Shown in pieces: positions 12,601 to 24,197 of a stretch of 64,000 nucleotides of DNA; positions within the stretch are counted from its first letter, which is position 1; every line of letters begins with the position of its first letter. Location of the stretch: positions 23,622,001 through 23,686,000 of the forward strand of contig NC_065872.1 in the NCBI RefSeq assembly GCF_933775445.1. Reading direction: 5' to 3'. The notes beneath the pieces are model-generated. The model was not told where the DNA came from, did no database searches, and was given only the letters and a program-made list of their open reading frames with translations. The position numbers and the translations under genes were made by a program. Source of the stretch: Argentina anserina. Its lineage: Eukaryota; Streptophyta; Magnoliopsida; Rosales; Rosaceae.

Positions 12601-15600
12601 GACCCTATATTGAGGGATGTTCAGTGTTTAAATGTTAAGGACTAGATTTTAGTTATGCAACTAATCTAAGTTGAAGCCTAACAAGGTTGAGATATTATGT
12701 TCAGGTAAGAGATGTGTATACCATAGGTTGGAGGTGGTTAACGAAAATTTTCGTGACTAGCATCTCTAACGCTATTGGTAACAGAGTGGTAGGGCGTATG
12801 ATACGTCCATAAAGTGGTAATACAATTATTGAATTGAGATTCACATTTTGTCGACGTGACTTTCCAAACTTGTTTTGGTTCGGCTATAGACAATTGATGT
12901 TACGCATTGTTCTTGGATGAGCAAGAAATATAAGGTGATGGAGAAATCTCAATGTGGCGATATGAATTAATAATTTGCTAGATGAGCATTTAAATGAGAA
13001 CGCTGGTCTTTCAGGATTTATTTATTTTGGTGTTGGGGATTGGAACTTCACAATGCCACTGGTCCAAATGAGACGCAATAGCGGTGAAGTAACTCTATTG
13101 AAGGTAAGGTATGAGATGACCTTAGCTTAGTGGTGTTTTAACGAATTGGTCGTGACAAGTACCTTCTAACTGGTAAAGAAATGGTTGAGGACTAAATCTT
13201 CTTTTCAAGTGCAAGTGGTGTTAGTGTTGGAGACTTAGAGTTTTTTTCCCTCTATGCATCAGATTGTTTATTGTTGGATAAGGCGAAGTTGATTGAAGTG
13301 TTCAACAAGGGATAAATTTTACGATAAAGAGTAATCAATTATATTACTGCTTGCAGAGAAGTTATTTTGGCCGAATGCGTTGGCCATGAGGGTTCTTAAT
13401 GAAAGTAAAGAAACAACTGTTTAGAGTGGTGGTATAGCGATCATTTTGGGTTAGTTTTGAGGAGATGGTGGACCTAATATCGGGTTCTGTTGAAGTAATT
13501 ACTAAACTTATTAGTACTACAACGGTGGGAGGAACCAATATCTTAGATGATGCACTGGGGCATTTGTGTGGGACCGTATGTCATGCAATTGAGGCATGTA
13601 TGAACCAGGGGTAAAGTATATCTCGGTTGTGGTCGTGTTGGATTTTGCGCTGTAAAGTTCACCTAATTTTTCATGTTTCACCATTGGGAGATAAATACAT
13701 TCTTTGTTTGAACCCCAAATTGTGGCATACCACTCATGGAAGCAGGAAGCTGTAATTAATTTTCGACGGTAAGTTTTGGTGAGTGTGATGGGATGCGTGA
13801 TGCGTCACTCTTGTGGTGGCGGTAGAGGTTCTCTACTGCCTTGTGCGTATATTAGTCGATTCTCTGGTGAATTTTTTTTAGAGTAATTCTTAATCCAAGG
13901 TGGTGTTCTGTGGTGGTTGTGAACTCAATGAGTTAAGATTTCTTTATCGTGTTGCCGATACAAATATGGTACTTGAGTGGGTATCATGCACGACAACTTT
14001 TTATGGTTATAATAAGATGATCATGAAAGGAGATTATTTTGTTGATTGGAAGGAATGGTAGGTTCGTTATTCTAGCGATGCATTGTGGTGAAGTCATGAA
14101 GGTATTGTCGTGATAAAGCACGTTTATTTGAAAACCACTATGTGTGATGAAAGTAGTAGGCATGTGTTAATCATTGATTTGACTCATGTTAGATGTTGAG
14201 AGTTTTGACCATGCTTAGTGGTAGGAGCTAACTCATGACGTGAGGATAGTCTGTCAAATCGCAAGAGAGTGGTGAACTAGACAAAAGAGGGCGTTGACGC
14301 CTCCATGCTGAAAACATCATTATGTTTCGGGAGGATGATTATATTTTGAGTAGCTCACATGCGACTATTATTGTTAGGACATGTGACAGATTGTCTGATG
14401 GAGGAAGTTTGAGGTAACGGAAGATAGGTTGAGAGATTGTATGCTGGATTTTAAGGTAGATGTGAAATCATTTGAGATTGATTGAGTTCGCCTACAACGA
14501 CAGTTACCATTCCAGCATCGGCATGGTACCCTATGAGGCACTTAAGGTAGACCATGTCGATCACCTTTCTGTTGGGCCAAAGTTGGGTGCAGTGAGATTT
14601 GACAAGAAAGAAAAGTTGGCGGAGGTATGTTGGGCCTTTGAGATTCTCGAGAAGGTGGGAAAACTAGCCTTGCCTACTAGCATGTCGGACGTTCACAACG
14701 TCTTCTACATTTCCATGTTGAGGAAGTATGATCCTGATGTGTCGCATATGTGATCGATCATAACACCATTGAGGTGAAGGAAAATACCACTTTTGTTTTG
14801 AGCCGGTTTGTATTTTGAATAGATCCACAAAGAAGCTTTGGAGGAAGGAAGTGGAGCTAGTCAAGATATTGTAGAGCCATCATGATGAAGGTGATGCATC
14901 ATGGAAGCCAGGGTAGGATATGAAGACGAGATACTCACAGTTGTTTATTGAGTGAACTTGAATTTCGGGACGAAATTCCTTTTAAGGGGGGTAGAATGTA
15001 ATAACCCGAATTTTTAGAAACTAAATGTCGAGTATTTTCAAAGTGTTAAACTTTTGAAATTAATTCAAGACGACAATTGGAGGTTTGCGACATTTCAAAA
15101 CAAAAACGGAAACGTTCTCGGATCGTTTAATTAGAAAACGTAACGTTACCGCAACGTATAGATCGACTTTTATTCCGTCGCTCGGTTGCAAAAACTTCCT
15201 TCACAAAAGTCATAGAGCTCATCGATACGAATTCGTGGACACATCATGCGTTCGAATCGGACGTCGGATGCAAAAGTTATTAACGTCGGAAGTTCGTTTC
15301 CGATTTTGGAAATAGTATAAAAGGAAGGAGAGGAGATTAAAAATCAGAAAATCAGATTTTTTCTAAAAATCAGATCGGGGTACTGTTCATCCGAGCTCGG
15401 GTACTGTTCACCCGACCCAAAAACCTTCTCCGGCCGATTTCTCCACCATCCGACGTCGCCTCGTGTCGTGCCACCTATCAAACTGACGGGCTCGACGAGC
15501 TCCATCTTTTGGGCTACGCCTTGCACTCCGGCGACAACCACACACGGTGTAGCAACCGCCGGAAGTTACTGCTGTGGCGGCGCCGCCTCCTCCGGCCACC

Positions 15601-18578
15601 ATGGCTCAAGATTCTTGGGGGGTTTTGCTTGTCTCAGTCCCAGTAACATTCCCACAAAAGGAATCGAGCCAAATCGAAGTGTAAGTACCCGAATCAAAAT
15701 TTCAATTTCTAGGGTTTGTGAATAGTGCTGATTTCATGTTCTTCGTTGTTTGGACTGTTTAGACTCGGATTTAGACCTTGGTGTCAATTAGGAAGTTGTT
15801 GGAAATGTTGTTTAGGTTGTGGTGGTGAAATTTGGTGATGATTGGTGGCGGTCGGTGAACAGTAACGCCGAATGAATAGTGACTGTGAATAGTAACTCCG
15901 CATGAATAGTGATATGTAACAGTAACTGTGAATAGTGATCTGTAACAGTAACTGTAAAACAGTACCATGGTAAAACAGTAACTGTGAACAGTGTTTTGGT
16001 AAAACAGTAACTGTGAACAGTGTTTTGGTAAAACAGTAACTGTGAACAGTGGTTTAGTAAAAACAGTGATTAGTAAACATGAACAGTGTTCCGTGAACAA
16101 TGTTTTATGAACAACATTTAGCTGTGCTGAACTCGTCACCTGATATTTTAAGTATCATTTTCTAAGCATTTATCGTGCTATTAGGTGACTGACGAAACGA
16201 GTGAGGAAATTACTTTCAGGGTCGTGGAAGTTGCACGCAGGAAAGAAGGTGAGTAAAATCTCACTTATTTACGAATCTACCCTTGCGGTGATTCCAAGAT
16301 TTTTACAAGAGTTTTTAATATTGAATTACGACACGTATACAATATAGTGGATTACGTATATATCGTATAAATGGTAATAAGTACATATATATATAGTTTG
16401 CTATATTATATACTGTTATGAATTCATTGGAATTGGTCATTTTGAATGACGAGAATTAAATGTTGAGCATGTGATGTGATTTTTGTACAATATGAGGTAT
16501 GATTATTGTACGTGGTTTTAACATGAGTTTGTTAAAATGTTTTGTCTTCGGACGAGTTTTGTCTTCGGACGTGTTTATGAAATATGACATGTATACGATA
16601 TAATGGATTATATATATATTGTATAAATGGTAAATATGTACATATATATATAGTTTGCTATATAATATACTGTTATGATTTTATCGTGATTTATGTCATT
16701 TCGATGACGAGATTTAAATATCGAGCATGTGATTTTGATTTGTACAATATGATGTGAGATTATTGTACGTGATTTTAACATTGAGTTTGTTAAAATGTTG
16801 ATTTGTCTTCGGACATGATTTTTGGTACAATATGATGTGAGATTATTGTACGTGATTTTAACATTGAGATTGTTAAAATGTTGATTTGTCTTCGGACATG
16901 ATTTTTGGTACAATATGATGTGAGATTATTGTACGTGATTTTTAACATTGAGATTGTTAAAATGTTGATTTGTCTTTGCACGTGATTGGTACAATATGAT
17001 GTGAGATTATTGTACGTGTTTGGCAAGTCGGAACCTAGCCTTTGGCCGGGCGAAAGTTACGATACAGTTAGAGCTCTAGTCTGTCTGCCTTAGTACTGCA
17101 TGTGAGGTAACGGGTGGTTATCTGCTCATGGGTACTCAGATTGTTTGGATGTTGGGTAGCGGGTGGCTATCCAATATCAGCGATGTATTACGAGAGGGGT
17201 AACAGATGTGTACCAGCGTTCTTGGTACCCGTATTATAAATGCATTTGGGTAACCAGAATGGTTACTTAATTTCTCATGAGCGCTTCTTTTCATATTTCT
17301 TTGGGACAACCAGATGGGCCGTCCATTAACTCATGAGTGCATTTATATTTGTTTGATTTGTGGATTTTCGTATATATATTAATATGCGAGTTATATTTTC
17401 ATTTACTCATACGAGCTGTAAAGCTTACCGGGTTTGTATTTACAATCCCGGTGCACCAATTCGATGGTGTAGTGGATAACTCCGCAGGTGTGGATTAGCG
17501 GGAATTGACGGACCGCTCAGAGGACTTGAAGTTATTTATCTCCAGCTTGTGTGAGGATTTTGTGTGACTATCTTATGAGTTTGTTGTGAGGATTACATAA
17601 TTCCATTTGTTATAATATTGAATTATAATTTGGGTTGTAATAATCGGTTTAACTGAGTTGTATTTTGAACTCAGAGATGATCCGCTGTGGCATTTTAAAT
17701 GATTTCGATTCGTTGAAATTGTTTGGTGTTTAACGACTTTGAAATTTTGAGTTTTTAAGCTCGAAATTTTGGGGTCGTTACACATGACAATAAGCTCATG
17801 ATGTCCATCACCACTCAAACAGACCAGAAGAATACGAACTGGTACAGGAAAGAATCATTTATATATTAAGATGATGCTTAATATATCATCAGCTCTGATC
17901 ACCTTTTTTCCTGAACATGTAGCATGTAATCCCTTATATCATATCTTCTTTTCGAATTAATATAGAGTTGCCTTCCGATTACAAATAAAAAAGTTAACCA
18001 AATTCACATAAAGAAGAGGAAAAATAGCCATCCTGATTGCTTTAAGAACTCACAAACAAGAGTAATATACAATGCTGACCACGTGAGATTGCAACCATAG
18101 AATCAAACTCACGATGCTATTTATGTTTAAAGTTCTTCTCTTTAGAATTTTAGTTACCTCTTCATAGGTCTCTCCCTTGGCTCTCAACAACACAAGAAAG
18201 GCGCTAATCAGAGCCTCATTAGCCTCACTCAGCAAAAACTCCAATGAGGCTTCGGCTTCCGACTCCGATAAATCCACCTTATCAATCAACTGCGAAAACA
18301 AAAACAACAACAAAAAATCTCTCACAATTCTGTTTCAATTCACCAGAAAACAAAAAAAGAAATCAAATTGGCACCTCACTGAAGGAAGAAAACGGCGGGT
18401 TTGATCCCTTGGAAACAGTGGACTGTCCAGAGAGGCTAGCACTGCAAAGCGTGGACGGGCTCGTTTGTTTTGTACTGGGAAACAGAGCATTGCAGTAGGA
18501 GCAGTTGAACTTGAGCTTAGTGCGGTGAGCCAACGAAGCCAGACTGGTAAGAGAGTGAAGATGCGTAGACACTGCCAT
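6647..18578 (-). CDS. PAT1: Anthranilate phosphoribosyltransferase, plastid precursor
   Basis: Second step of tryptophan synthesis: it joins anthranilate to PRPP to give phosphoribosylanthranilate, in the plastid stroma. Nine exons join in frame: 18578-18375, 18289-18158, 8378-8217, 8116-8033, 7695-7507, 7396-7306, 7200-7141, 7023-6905 and 6823-6647. The total is 1218 bases, 405 residues. Every border is GT-AG. Exon 1 encodes a serine- and threonine-rich leader typical of a chloroplast transit peptide. Exon 2 holds the helical N-domain (L-I-D-K-V-D-L-S). Exon 3 holds the PRPP loop [14 protein letters not shown]. Exon 4 has the Q-G-N-R-S-S-S-S segment. Exon 6 has the G-L-D-E-M-S-P-L-G motif, whose acidic pair binds metal in the family. 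No stop or frameshift was found. Intron 2 spans 8379-18157 and carries a 9.18-kb retrotransposon on the opposite strand; without it the intron would be about 0.6 kb. Whether the long intron is spliced efficiently cannot be seen. Confidence 0.9.
9480..9700 (+). repeat. Short tandem repeats (CAGTAACTGTGAACAGTG family) in the 5' LTR
   Basis: Variants of GTAACAGTAACTGTGAATAG and GTAAAACAGTAACTGTGAAC are repeated at 29-30-base spacing; three nearly identical units begin near 9570, 9600 and 9630. The same array lies in the 3' LTR at about 15874-16094. The unit includes the near-palindrome ACAGTAACTGT. The minus-strand reading frame across this zone is repeat noise. Confidence 0.8.
10060..10640 (+). 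repeat. Tandem array of about 82-bp units with inverted TGTAC/GTACA motifs
   Basis: Units contain TTGTACAATATGATGTGAG, then ATTATTGTACGTGATTTTAA, then CATTGAGATTGTTAAAATG and a TTGTCTTCGGAC step. The last three units, from about 10390 to 10640, are almost identical; earlier ones are diverged. The array is preserved in the 3' LTR at about 16455-17020. The reading frames at 10216-10634 arise only from the repeat. Confidence 0.8.
11391..11406 (+). other. Primer binding site of the Ty3 element
   Basis: Right after the LTR end comes GT and then TGGTATCAGAGCCT, complementary to the 3' end of initiator methionine tRNA, the usual primer for plant Ty3 elements. Its position fixes the plus orientation. 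Confidence 0.88.
11667..11906 (+). pseudogene. gag N-terminal relic of the Ty3 element
   Basis: The 79-codon frame has an arginine/glycine-rich start ([14 protein letters not shown]), then a short acidic stretch. It stops where the capsid domain should begin. It lies 276 bases after the primer binding site, the usual place for gag. No capsid or zinc knuckle follows in frame. Confidence 0.55.
12150..12300 (+). pseudogene. Aspartic-protease relic of the Ty3 element
   Basis: Around 12185-12270 a broken frame reads like the conserved W-L-x-x-x-x-A-x-I-D-C segment that follows the retroviral-type protease in Ty3 Pol, then an F-x-x-P-G-x-Q strand. Stops interrupt it. From 12300 to 14470 I see only scrambled, stop-rich sequence and no reverse transcriptase motif. 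Confidence 0.4.
14472..14753 (+). pseudogene. Integrase C-terminal relic of the Ty3 element
   Basis: The 93-codon frame keeps the [14 protein letters not shown] motif, then P-K-L-G, a short G-K-L-A segment lacking a few residues, and [13 protein letters not shown]. This is the end of a Ty3/Gypsy integrase with its GPY/F-type tail. The catalytic D-D-E residues lie upstream and are lost. Confidence 0.8.
14984..14996 (+). other. Polypurine tract of the Ty3 element
   Basis: AAGGGGGGTAGAA directly precedes the 3' LTR and follows the conserved CGGGACGAAATTCC stretch often seen before plant Ty3 LTRs. It primes plus-strand DNA synthesis. Confidence 0.85.
14997..17782 (+). repeat. 3' LTR of the PAT1-intron Ty3 element
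   Basis: Nearly identical to the 5' LTR. Differences seen: two bases near 15242, then single changes near 15730, 15894, 16444 and 17185, two near 16975, two near 17590, and a missing TA near 16385. Most are C/T or G/A, several at CG sites. Its TATA box is at 15316-15323. Confidence 0.92.
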
Positions 18579-19648
18579 AATGGGTTATCTCAATTTTCTG
18601 CAATTTAACCCAAAACCCACAACAATCTTTTTTGAAAGGGGAACCCAGAACAATCTTACAGCCAGTTGCTAATGAGAAATTTGCATTCAAGCCTCAGTCT
18701 TTAGCTTCTGTTCTGAAAGACCGCCTGCGGGAGTTCACAAGTCGGTTACACAAGGATACAATTTTATTTTAAATTCTGTTGTTATTATTATATATATACA
18801 TTTTTAAATTTGCTGGAAGGGCAATTAACTTTGTCGAATTGGAAAGAATTTTCGTCTTAGACACTGTACTATGCATGTGCCTCTTTTCCAATGGTGTGTG
18901 TGATGGAAGCCGCGTCACGAGTATAGCAGTAAATTTCATGCTAATCCCTAATCAAGTAGTTCTTATCAAAGTTGTGGTTCTAGTCTAAGAATGTGAAGAT
19001 GATCGAGGCAGATGAGTAGTGGCGAGGCGCAGAGAGAAATCGAGGAATAGTGAATTTAGCGAAGCGAAAAATGGAATGAATGGATGATAGTTTAAATTCG
19101 AACCACATGTGGGATCGCAGGCGTGTAAAAATGAGTAGAATCTCTCGCGTTGGCATTGATGAAGTTTAAATTGATTGTTCTTAGCTCGTTTTAGCTTTTG
19201 CGAGCACAAATTATTTGAGGAAATGACGTGGTCGCGATTAAAAACAAAGGTTCCCCCCAGTGAATGTTCGATATTACATTGGTAAAACTTACCACATCCG
19301 ATATTACATTCAGTTTTAGATAAATCAGACAAGTCTCAAGCAATGAAATAGAAGGAAGCTAGGGAAGCTCTTCTTTCTTTTACCTCTTCCCACAAAATAT
19401 GAACATGAGATTACATTTGGAGTCATGTACCGGCCATGTTGTTTGCTAATAACGGTGCCTCCCCTTAAAAAGTAACTACAGGACTTTGAGGTTATGGCCT
19501 AGTTTATAGGGAGAATTTGATCCCTGTCTACCATGGGAGAAAATGCGTACCAGGTTGCTGTATTTAAATTGTCAAAAAGGTTTAGTGTGTTGGCCGATAC
19601 AAGCAAAATCAAAGTACAACCGGTAACAGTTCCATGACCATTTCATAC
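18579..19648. other. Intergenic region upstream of PAT1
   Basis: Holds the PAT1 promoter, read on the minus strand, and a stop-rich stretch up to the PP2A pseudogene. Frames at 18779-18988 (+) and 18985-19332 (-) have no motif I know. No transposon ends were identified. Confidence 0.35.
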
Positions 19649-22600
19649 CTATAAGACCCAGTTGCATAATGAAGTCCATCTCCACTGATGCAACACCCAA
19701 ATTCATCAAATATGCGATCATTAGTATACAACTCAGATAACTGTAGGAAGAAAAATAGATTTGTCAGCTGGAGAGACACAGGCATGCAAGTCAAGTCATG
19801 CTCATAATGACACCTGAATCATTTCATCAGAAACTCAGAGCAAAGGTTACTTAAAAATAAGATATGGTTTCCTAGTTGGTTTAGGAAACTATCGAATGAC
19901 TGCTGATATGGCAACTGTATCGTGTGTTTTTATTTATCCTTATCAATCTAAACTAATTTGTTTTAAATGGATTTGATCAATTTGTTTCTATACTTATCCT
20001 GGTTTTGATTGGTAAGGAGCAAAGAGAAAGGGGGAGACTTTCTCTTATATATACTCAGCCCTTTCTTGGTTGTGTGTGTGGTTTTTCAGTATTAGTGACT
20101 GATTTTGTGCTGTTGTTTTCTGTTCAACAGATTGAGAAAAAACCTAGTTCTCGGAGTTCATATTGGCAGCACTTGTGTGCTGGTCTAGTTTCTCTGGGAA
20201 GTCTTTTTATAGAGAGATTTGATCTCTGCTGTTTCAACTGTATTTGGATCAAGCATTTGACGATTTCGATTGATTCATTACTGTATTCAAGTTGTTTAGA
20301 ATAGTTCAAGTAAGTAGCGTTTGCTTAGTGAAGAGGTTCAGTTTAATCTCTACTTGTTCTTGTAACAATTTCGATATCATAGTGGATTGAATTGTGTGGA
20401 CTACAATAAAGTCTCCCAGTGGTTTCTACCTTGAGGGTTTCCACTGTAGTTAACACTTTCTTGTGTTCTTGTTCTTATTTCTTTAAGTTCCAAGTGTTTA
20501 CATCCATCTAAGTACTTTTAACCTGTCTTTCTAAATCCAAAGAGAAGACAGATTTTAAAATTTTGACCATAAAATCTGTTGGGACATGAATTAAGAGACA
20601 TCTCATCCAAATTACCTTGGAGTTTCTGTTTTCATATCCCAAGATAAAAACTTATTTAGGAAAAAAGTACCTTTAGATTCATGTAGTCACGACTTAAGAT
20701 GTGCCATCTTTTGAGAACTTGATATCAGAGATGGATGCTATAATTTCTGTGAAGAATGATTTCAACACATGCGGATGGCCATCTTGTAGTCTGTACTCCA
20801 AGTAACAAGTATCAGAATGACTTGCGTGACAGATCAATAGTAGATAATCAGTCCACAAAAATGAACAGAACTGATTTAAACTCACATTCTTGCACTGTTA
20901 TCGCATGAAGCTGACTGCCTCATATCAACTAAACGAATAAATCCTCGAGCTGCTGTATGCAAGCAGATTACAATGAATGCGATGGAATTCAGCCTCTGTT
21001 ATGACCTCTGAATTGACATGTCATGAATCAGCACAAAGATTCCAAACTATATGTATATGTAATCAATCAGCAAAAAGATTCCACGCTATATGAATATGTG
21101 GCCTTCAAAGTGGACTTCAAAGGCCGCAATAGTTCATCAATCTGATAGACAAACAATGACGCACAAAAGCATTGGTTTAAAAATTGAGTCACCCGGTTTG
21201 TTAGACCTGGGCACCCTGTGTTGGTTATTACTTCTGCATCCTAAAGAACAATGGTTGAAGATTCCACTGCTAAACTTAGGCATGATCCACAGAATTCCGA
21301 AATTTGCTCGCAGTTCAAGTATATGTAAAGGCATGATTTTCATTCTTAATTAGCATGCAGTAGTTTGATAATAGGAGCTCAGATGTAAAGATTACATGAG
21401 GGAATGAAGGACCAGTAAGGTCGTCCATGTTCGGCGGCTTCATGTCTATGATACTGAAACATTGATCACTGATATCAAGGTTCCACAAGTTTAATCTAAG
21501 GTCATCTGCTGAAAGAAAAGTTTCACCATCACTGTATAAAAGTTGAAACTAGATTATTTCTGAGATGCATATAAAATTGCAAGTGTATGACTAACTACTT
21601 AACAACAAAAAAGTTTCTTCTCCATTCAAGGATACCATAGTAGAACACTGAAGGAAAATGTATCTGCATAATGAAAAAAACAAAATGTTCTCTCATATTC
21701 TAAGTCTCGTGGTCTTTTCTAGTTATTAGGGACTAAACACATGCCATTAAAGTTTACCTATTAATACATGAATATCAAAATCATGAGCATGAGCATACAC
21801 CTTTCGGCATCTTGTTTGAGCAGTGTCTTCAAAGTCCGCAGCCTAGTCGCAAAACAAAATACAATCACGACCATGTATACTGTGAAAAAACTGATGCTGA
21901 TGCACAACGATAGTACAAAAACAAAGGTATTGACCTTGGCATGTACGTCTTGATATTGGGACACGTTATTAGCCATCTTCTCCGCCCATTCTTGACGATA
22001 GCCATTATCAACAATCGGTTTATCTTCTCTAGTGATGAAACTCTTTTCAGAGAAAAAGCATATTATCTGATCTCGTAACTGGACCAGGGTTCATTTGTTT
22101 TACTTTCTTCACCTTACCTTCCTTGACCTGATCACGAAAACAAGAAAAGCACACAAATCAGTATTTTGCAAGCATGTGTAAGTGTATATAGTCAACATAG
22201 TTTAAAAAGAAGATAATAGTCTTCCACACAATTGTTGTATCTTATTCTTTCTGTATCATTGAAAATTCCATACCTTCCACAATTTTATCTTATCATTTGT
22301 TGAAAGAATAAATTGAGATCCGTTGGATGTTGCACACCACTTTAATTTTTTGATCTTCTCTTCAATTTCAACACTCTTCAAGTAGTCAAACTGCATATAA
22401 CATAAGAACACGGCAAACTGATCATCACATTGCACTAACAGAACCAAACATACACCCTGGTACAATCACAACAGTCACTAACACTCGTCCCACATAACGC
22501 GCTAACAAAAACAAGACTCCAAATCCAGCATACCTCCGGCTCATGACTTTGGAACTCGGTTCTAAACTGGAATTCCGGACGCTGAGTGGATGAAGCGTCC

Positions 22601-22982
22601 AACTGCTCCAGTTCACTTTGAGAGCGGTGCTCATCCAAATTCTAAGAAGCCAATTAATAATTAAAGATCATAAGCCGAATTTTCATGCCAAAAGTACAAC
22701 CACCAGCGGAACAAGGAAGATAACCGTAATGAATCCAAAAGGCAAACAATGTTGCATCAAGAAATCTTCTCAACCAGTTTGAAACAACTATCTAGCTAAA
22801 TTAATCCTCACATGTTTGCCATCCTTCCTCTCGAAAATGACACAGCGGCCACCTCGATCTCCGATGGTCAGGTGATCACCACTCTTGTCGAATCCAATAG
22901 CAGATATCACATCAACTACACAATCACCACAATCGATCAAAAGCTTATAATTGGATAGTTCATTCTGATTTTTTATTCTCAT
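19649..22982 (-). pseudogene. PP2A regulatory subunit B (B55/PR55) gene copy, decayed and truncated
   Basis: Exon-sized pieces of a B55 WD-repeat scaffold occur in order on the minus strand: 22982-22812 (A-I-G-F-D-K-S-G-D-H-L, G-D-R-G-G-R), 22641-22534 (F-R-T-E-F-Q-S-H-E-P-E), 22390-22274 ([16 protein letters not shown]), 22127-21935, 21842-21758 (V-Y-A-H-A-H-D-F), 21531-21396 ([17 protein letters not shown]), about 20830-20683 (S-F-F-T-E-I-I-A-S-I-S-D-I-K-F) and 19740-19649 (C-C-I-S-G-D-G-L). Splice borders are mostly kept, so this is a duplicated gene, not a processed copy. Defects: a frameshift in 22127-21935, a net loss of bases just after F-S-K-D-G near 20710, no recognisable V-I-T-S-A-E-F-H-P exon, and no C-terminal exons after A-T-G-S-Y. 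The N-terminal leader also differs from the usual one. The intact protein targets PP2A to substrates. Confidence 0.8.
19920..20517 (+). mobile_element. Possible LTR insertion inside the PP2A pseudogene
   Basis: This piece interrupts the interval between the last two recognisable exons. It has a TATA-like TATATATACTC at 20048-20058. Near 20415-20455 it has a GGTTTCTACCTTGAGGGTTT block resembling the R-U5 part of Copia LTRs. It could end at a TTTACA near 20500. I could not find a matching target-site duplication, so the boundaries are guesses. Confidence 0.3.
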
Positions 22983-24160
22983 TTCTCCATTGCTTCAATT
23001 TAGAACTATGCTAAACAAGGTAATAATAATTAGTGTGATTTCAGAATCAAAGTAACTATTGGAGTTGGTGAGAAACCCTAACCTTCTTGAAGTATCACCG
23101 GGAGCTCGTTCACCGAAAACCTAAGAGAATTTCCAATCTAGAGATTGGTCGGAGCTGAGAGTCATGCCATAGCTAGCTTACAAAAGCTTGAAACTCACAA
23201 GGCTCCAATTGGAGGAATAACTGTGGCTCATCAAAGTGAAAGCCAGAAGTCTCTTTTTAATTATTTTGAATTTCCGACTCGATTCTTAGATTCCTCTTCT
23301 CCGTCAACCACTTGCTTTAAATTTTGGCCTTACCCTTAACATTTCGGTAAACTGAATTATTAGAAAATAATAACCACCTCTCTTTCTTGCTTGTTTTTTT
23401 GGAAGATTGTTGTTCTTCTTCCCTGGAGGACGTCCCATCCTCTTCTCGATTTCTCCAGATCAATCATCAGTCACTAATTCTTTGTCAGGCTGCTAGCAGC
23501 AACCAAAGAACCATATGGTTGCTTAATCAAACCCAGAGCTAATTAGCTGTCAACTTCTCATTTGGTGTTTTTTGCTTTTGGCCATCTTGAACTGTCGTTT
23601 GCAAGAAGTAGAAACCAGCAAGAAGCTATAATTTAGAGTTCGTGTGAATCTCGGTCTCCCTGTTCATGTGAGAGATGTAGATAACCTCATCCTCATCACC
23701 CCTCGCAAGAGCAAGGTAAGCGGCGAAGCACGCCGTCACAATTAGTGTCAAGAGTAGAGGACATGGTAGCAGGATGAAGAGATGAGAGCACGACAATGTG
23801 CGATGATGCATGGGATTTTAGGATTCGACAATGATATAGCTGCTAGGGTTTTAGGCTAGCAATATTCCGAAATCTATATAGCATTTAGGTTCACTTAAGA
23901 AAATTAATTATTATGAAAATCCAAACCATCTCTTTTTAAATTCTTTTTATTTCCCTTTCTTTTCTTTTTTTAATATTTGAATTTGGTCTACGACGAAAAC
24001 TCCATCTCAATATATGGATGTGTGCGCATGAATACAGAGTGACATAAGCATCACCGACGCTCAGGAGCGTGGCACGCACTCTCGCAACCCAAAATCGAAC
24101 CGTCTCCGCCGAACGTGGCCAGGTTTGCGGTGGACATTCCAAACGGCACCGACATTCACA

Positions 24161-24197
<37 letters not shown>

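Larger units (their letters stand above)
8603..17782 (+). mobile_element. Non-autonomous Ty3/Gypsy LTR retrotransposon inside PAT1 intron 2
   Basis: A complete insertion of 9180 bases with LTRs of 2788 and 2786 bases, both TG...CA. The target-site duplication CATGA lies at 8598-8602 and 17783-17787. A primer binding site of the initiator-methionine type (TGGTATCAGAGC) follows the left LTR and a purine tract precedes the right one. The internal part is only 3.6 kb and holds relics: a glycine/arginine-rich gag start, a protease-like segment and a C-terminal integrase piece. Reverse transcriptase, RNase H and the integrase core are not readable. By eye the LTRs differ at ten positions plus one TA-repeat indel, about 0.4 percent, so the insertion is young. 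It must have been moved by enzymes from another element. It lies antisense to PAT1. Confidence 0.93.

Noticed and set aside
21181..21300. VITSA-like words on the plus strand within the PP2A pseudogene
   Set aside because: They resemble the missing B55 exon but lie on the wrong strand and run into a stop at once, so they were treated as chance.
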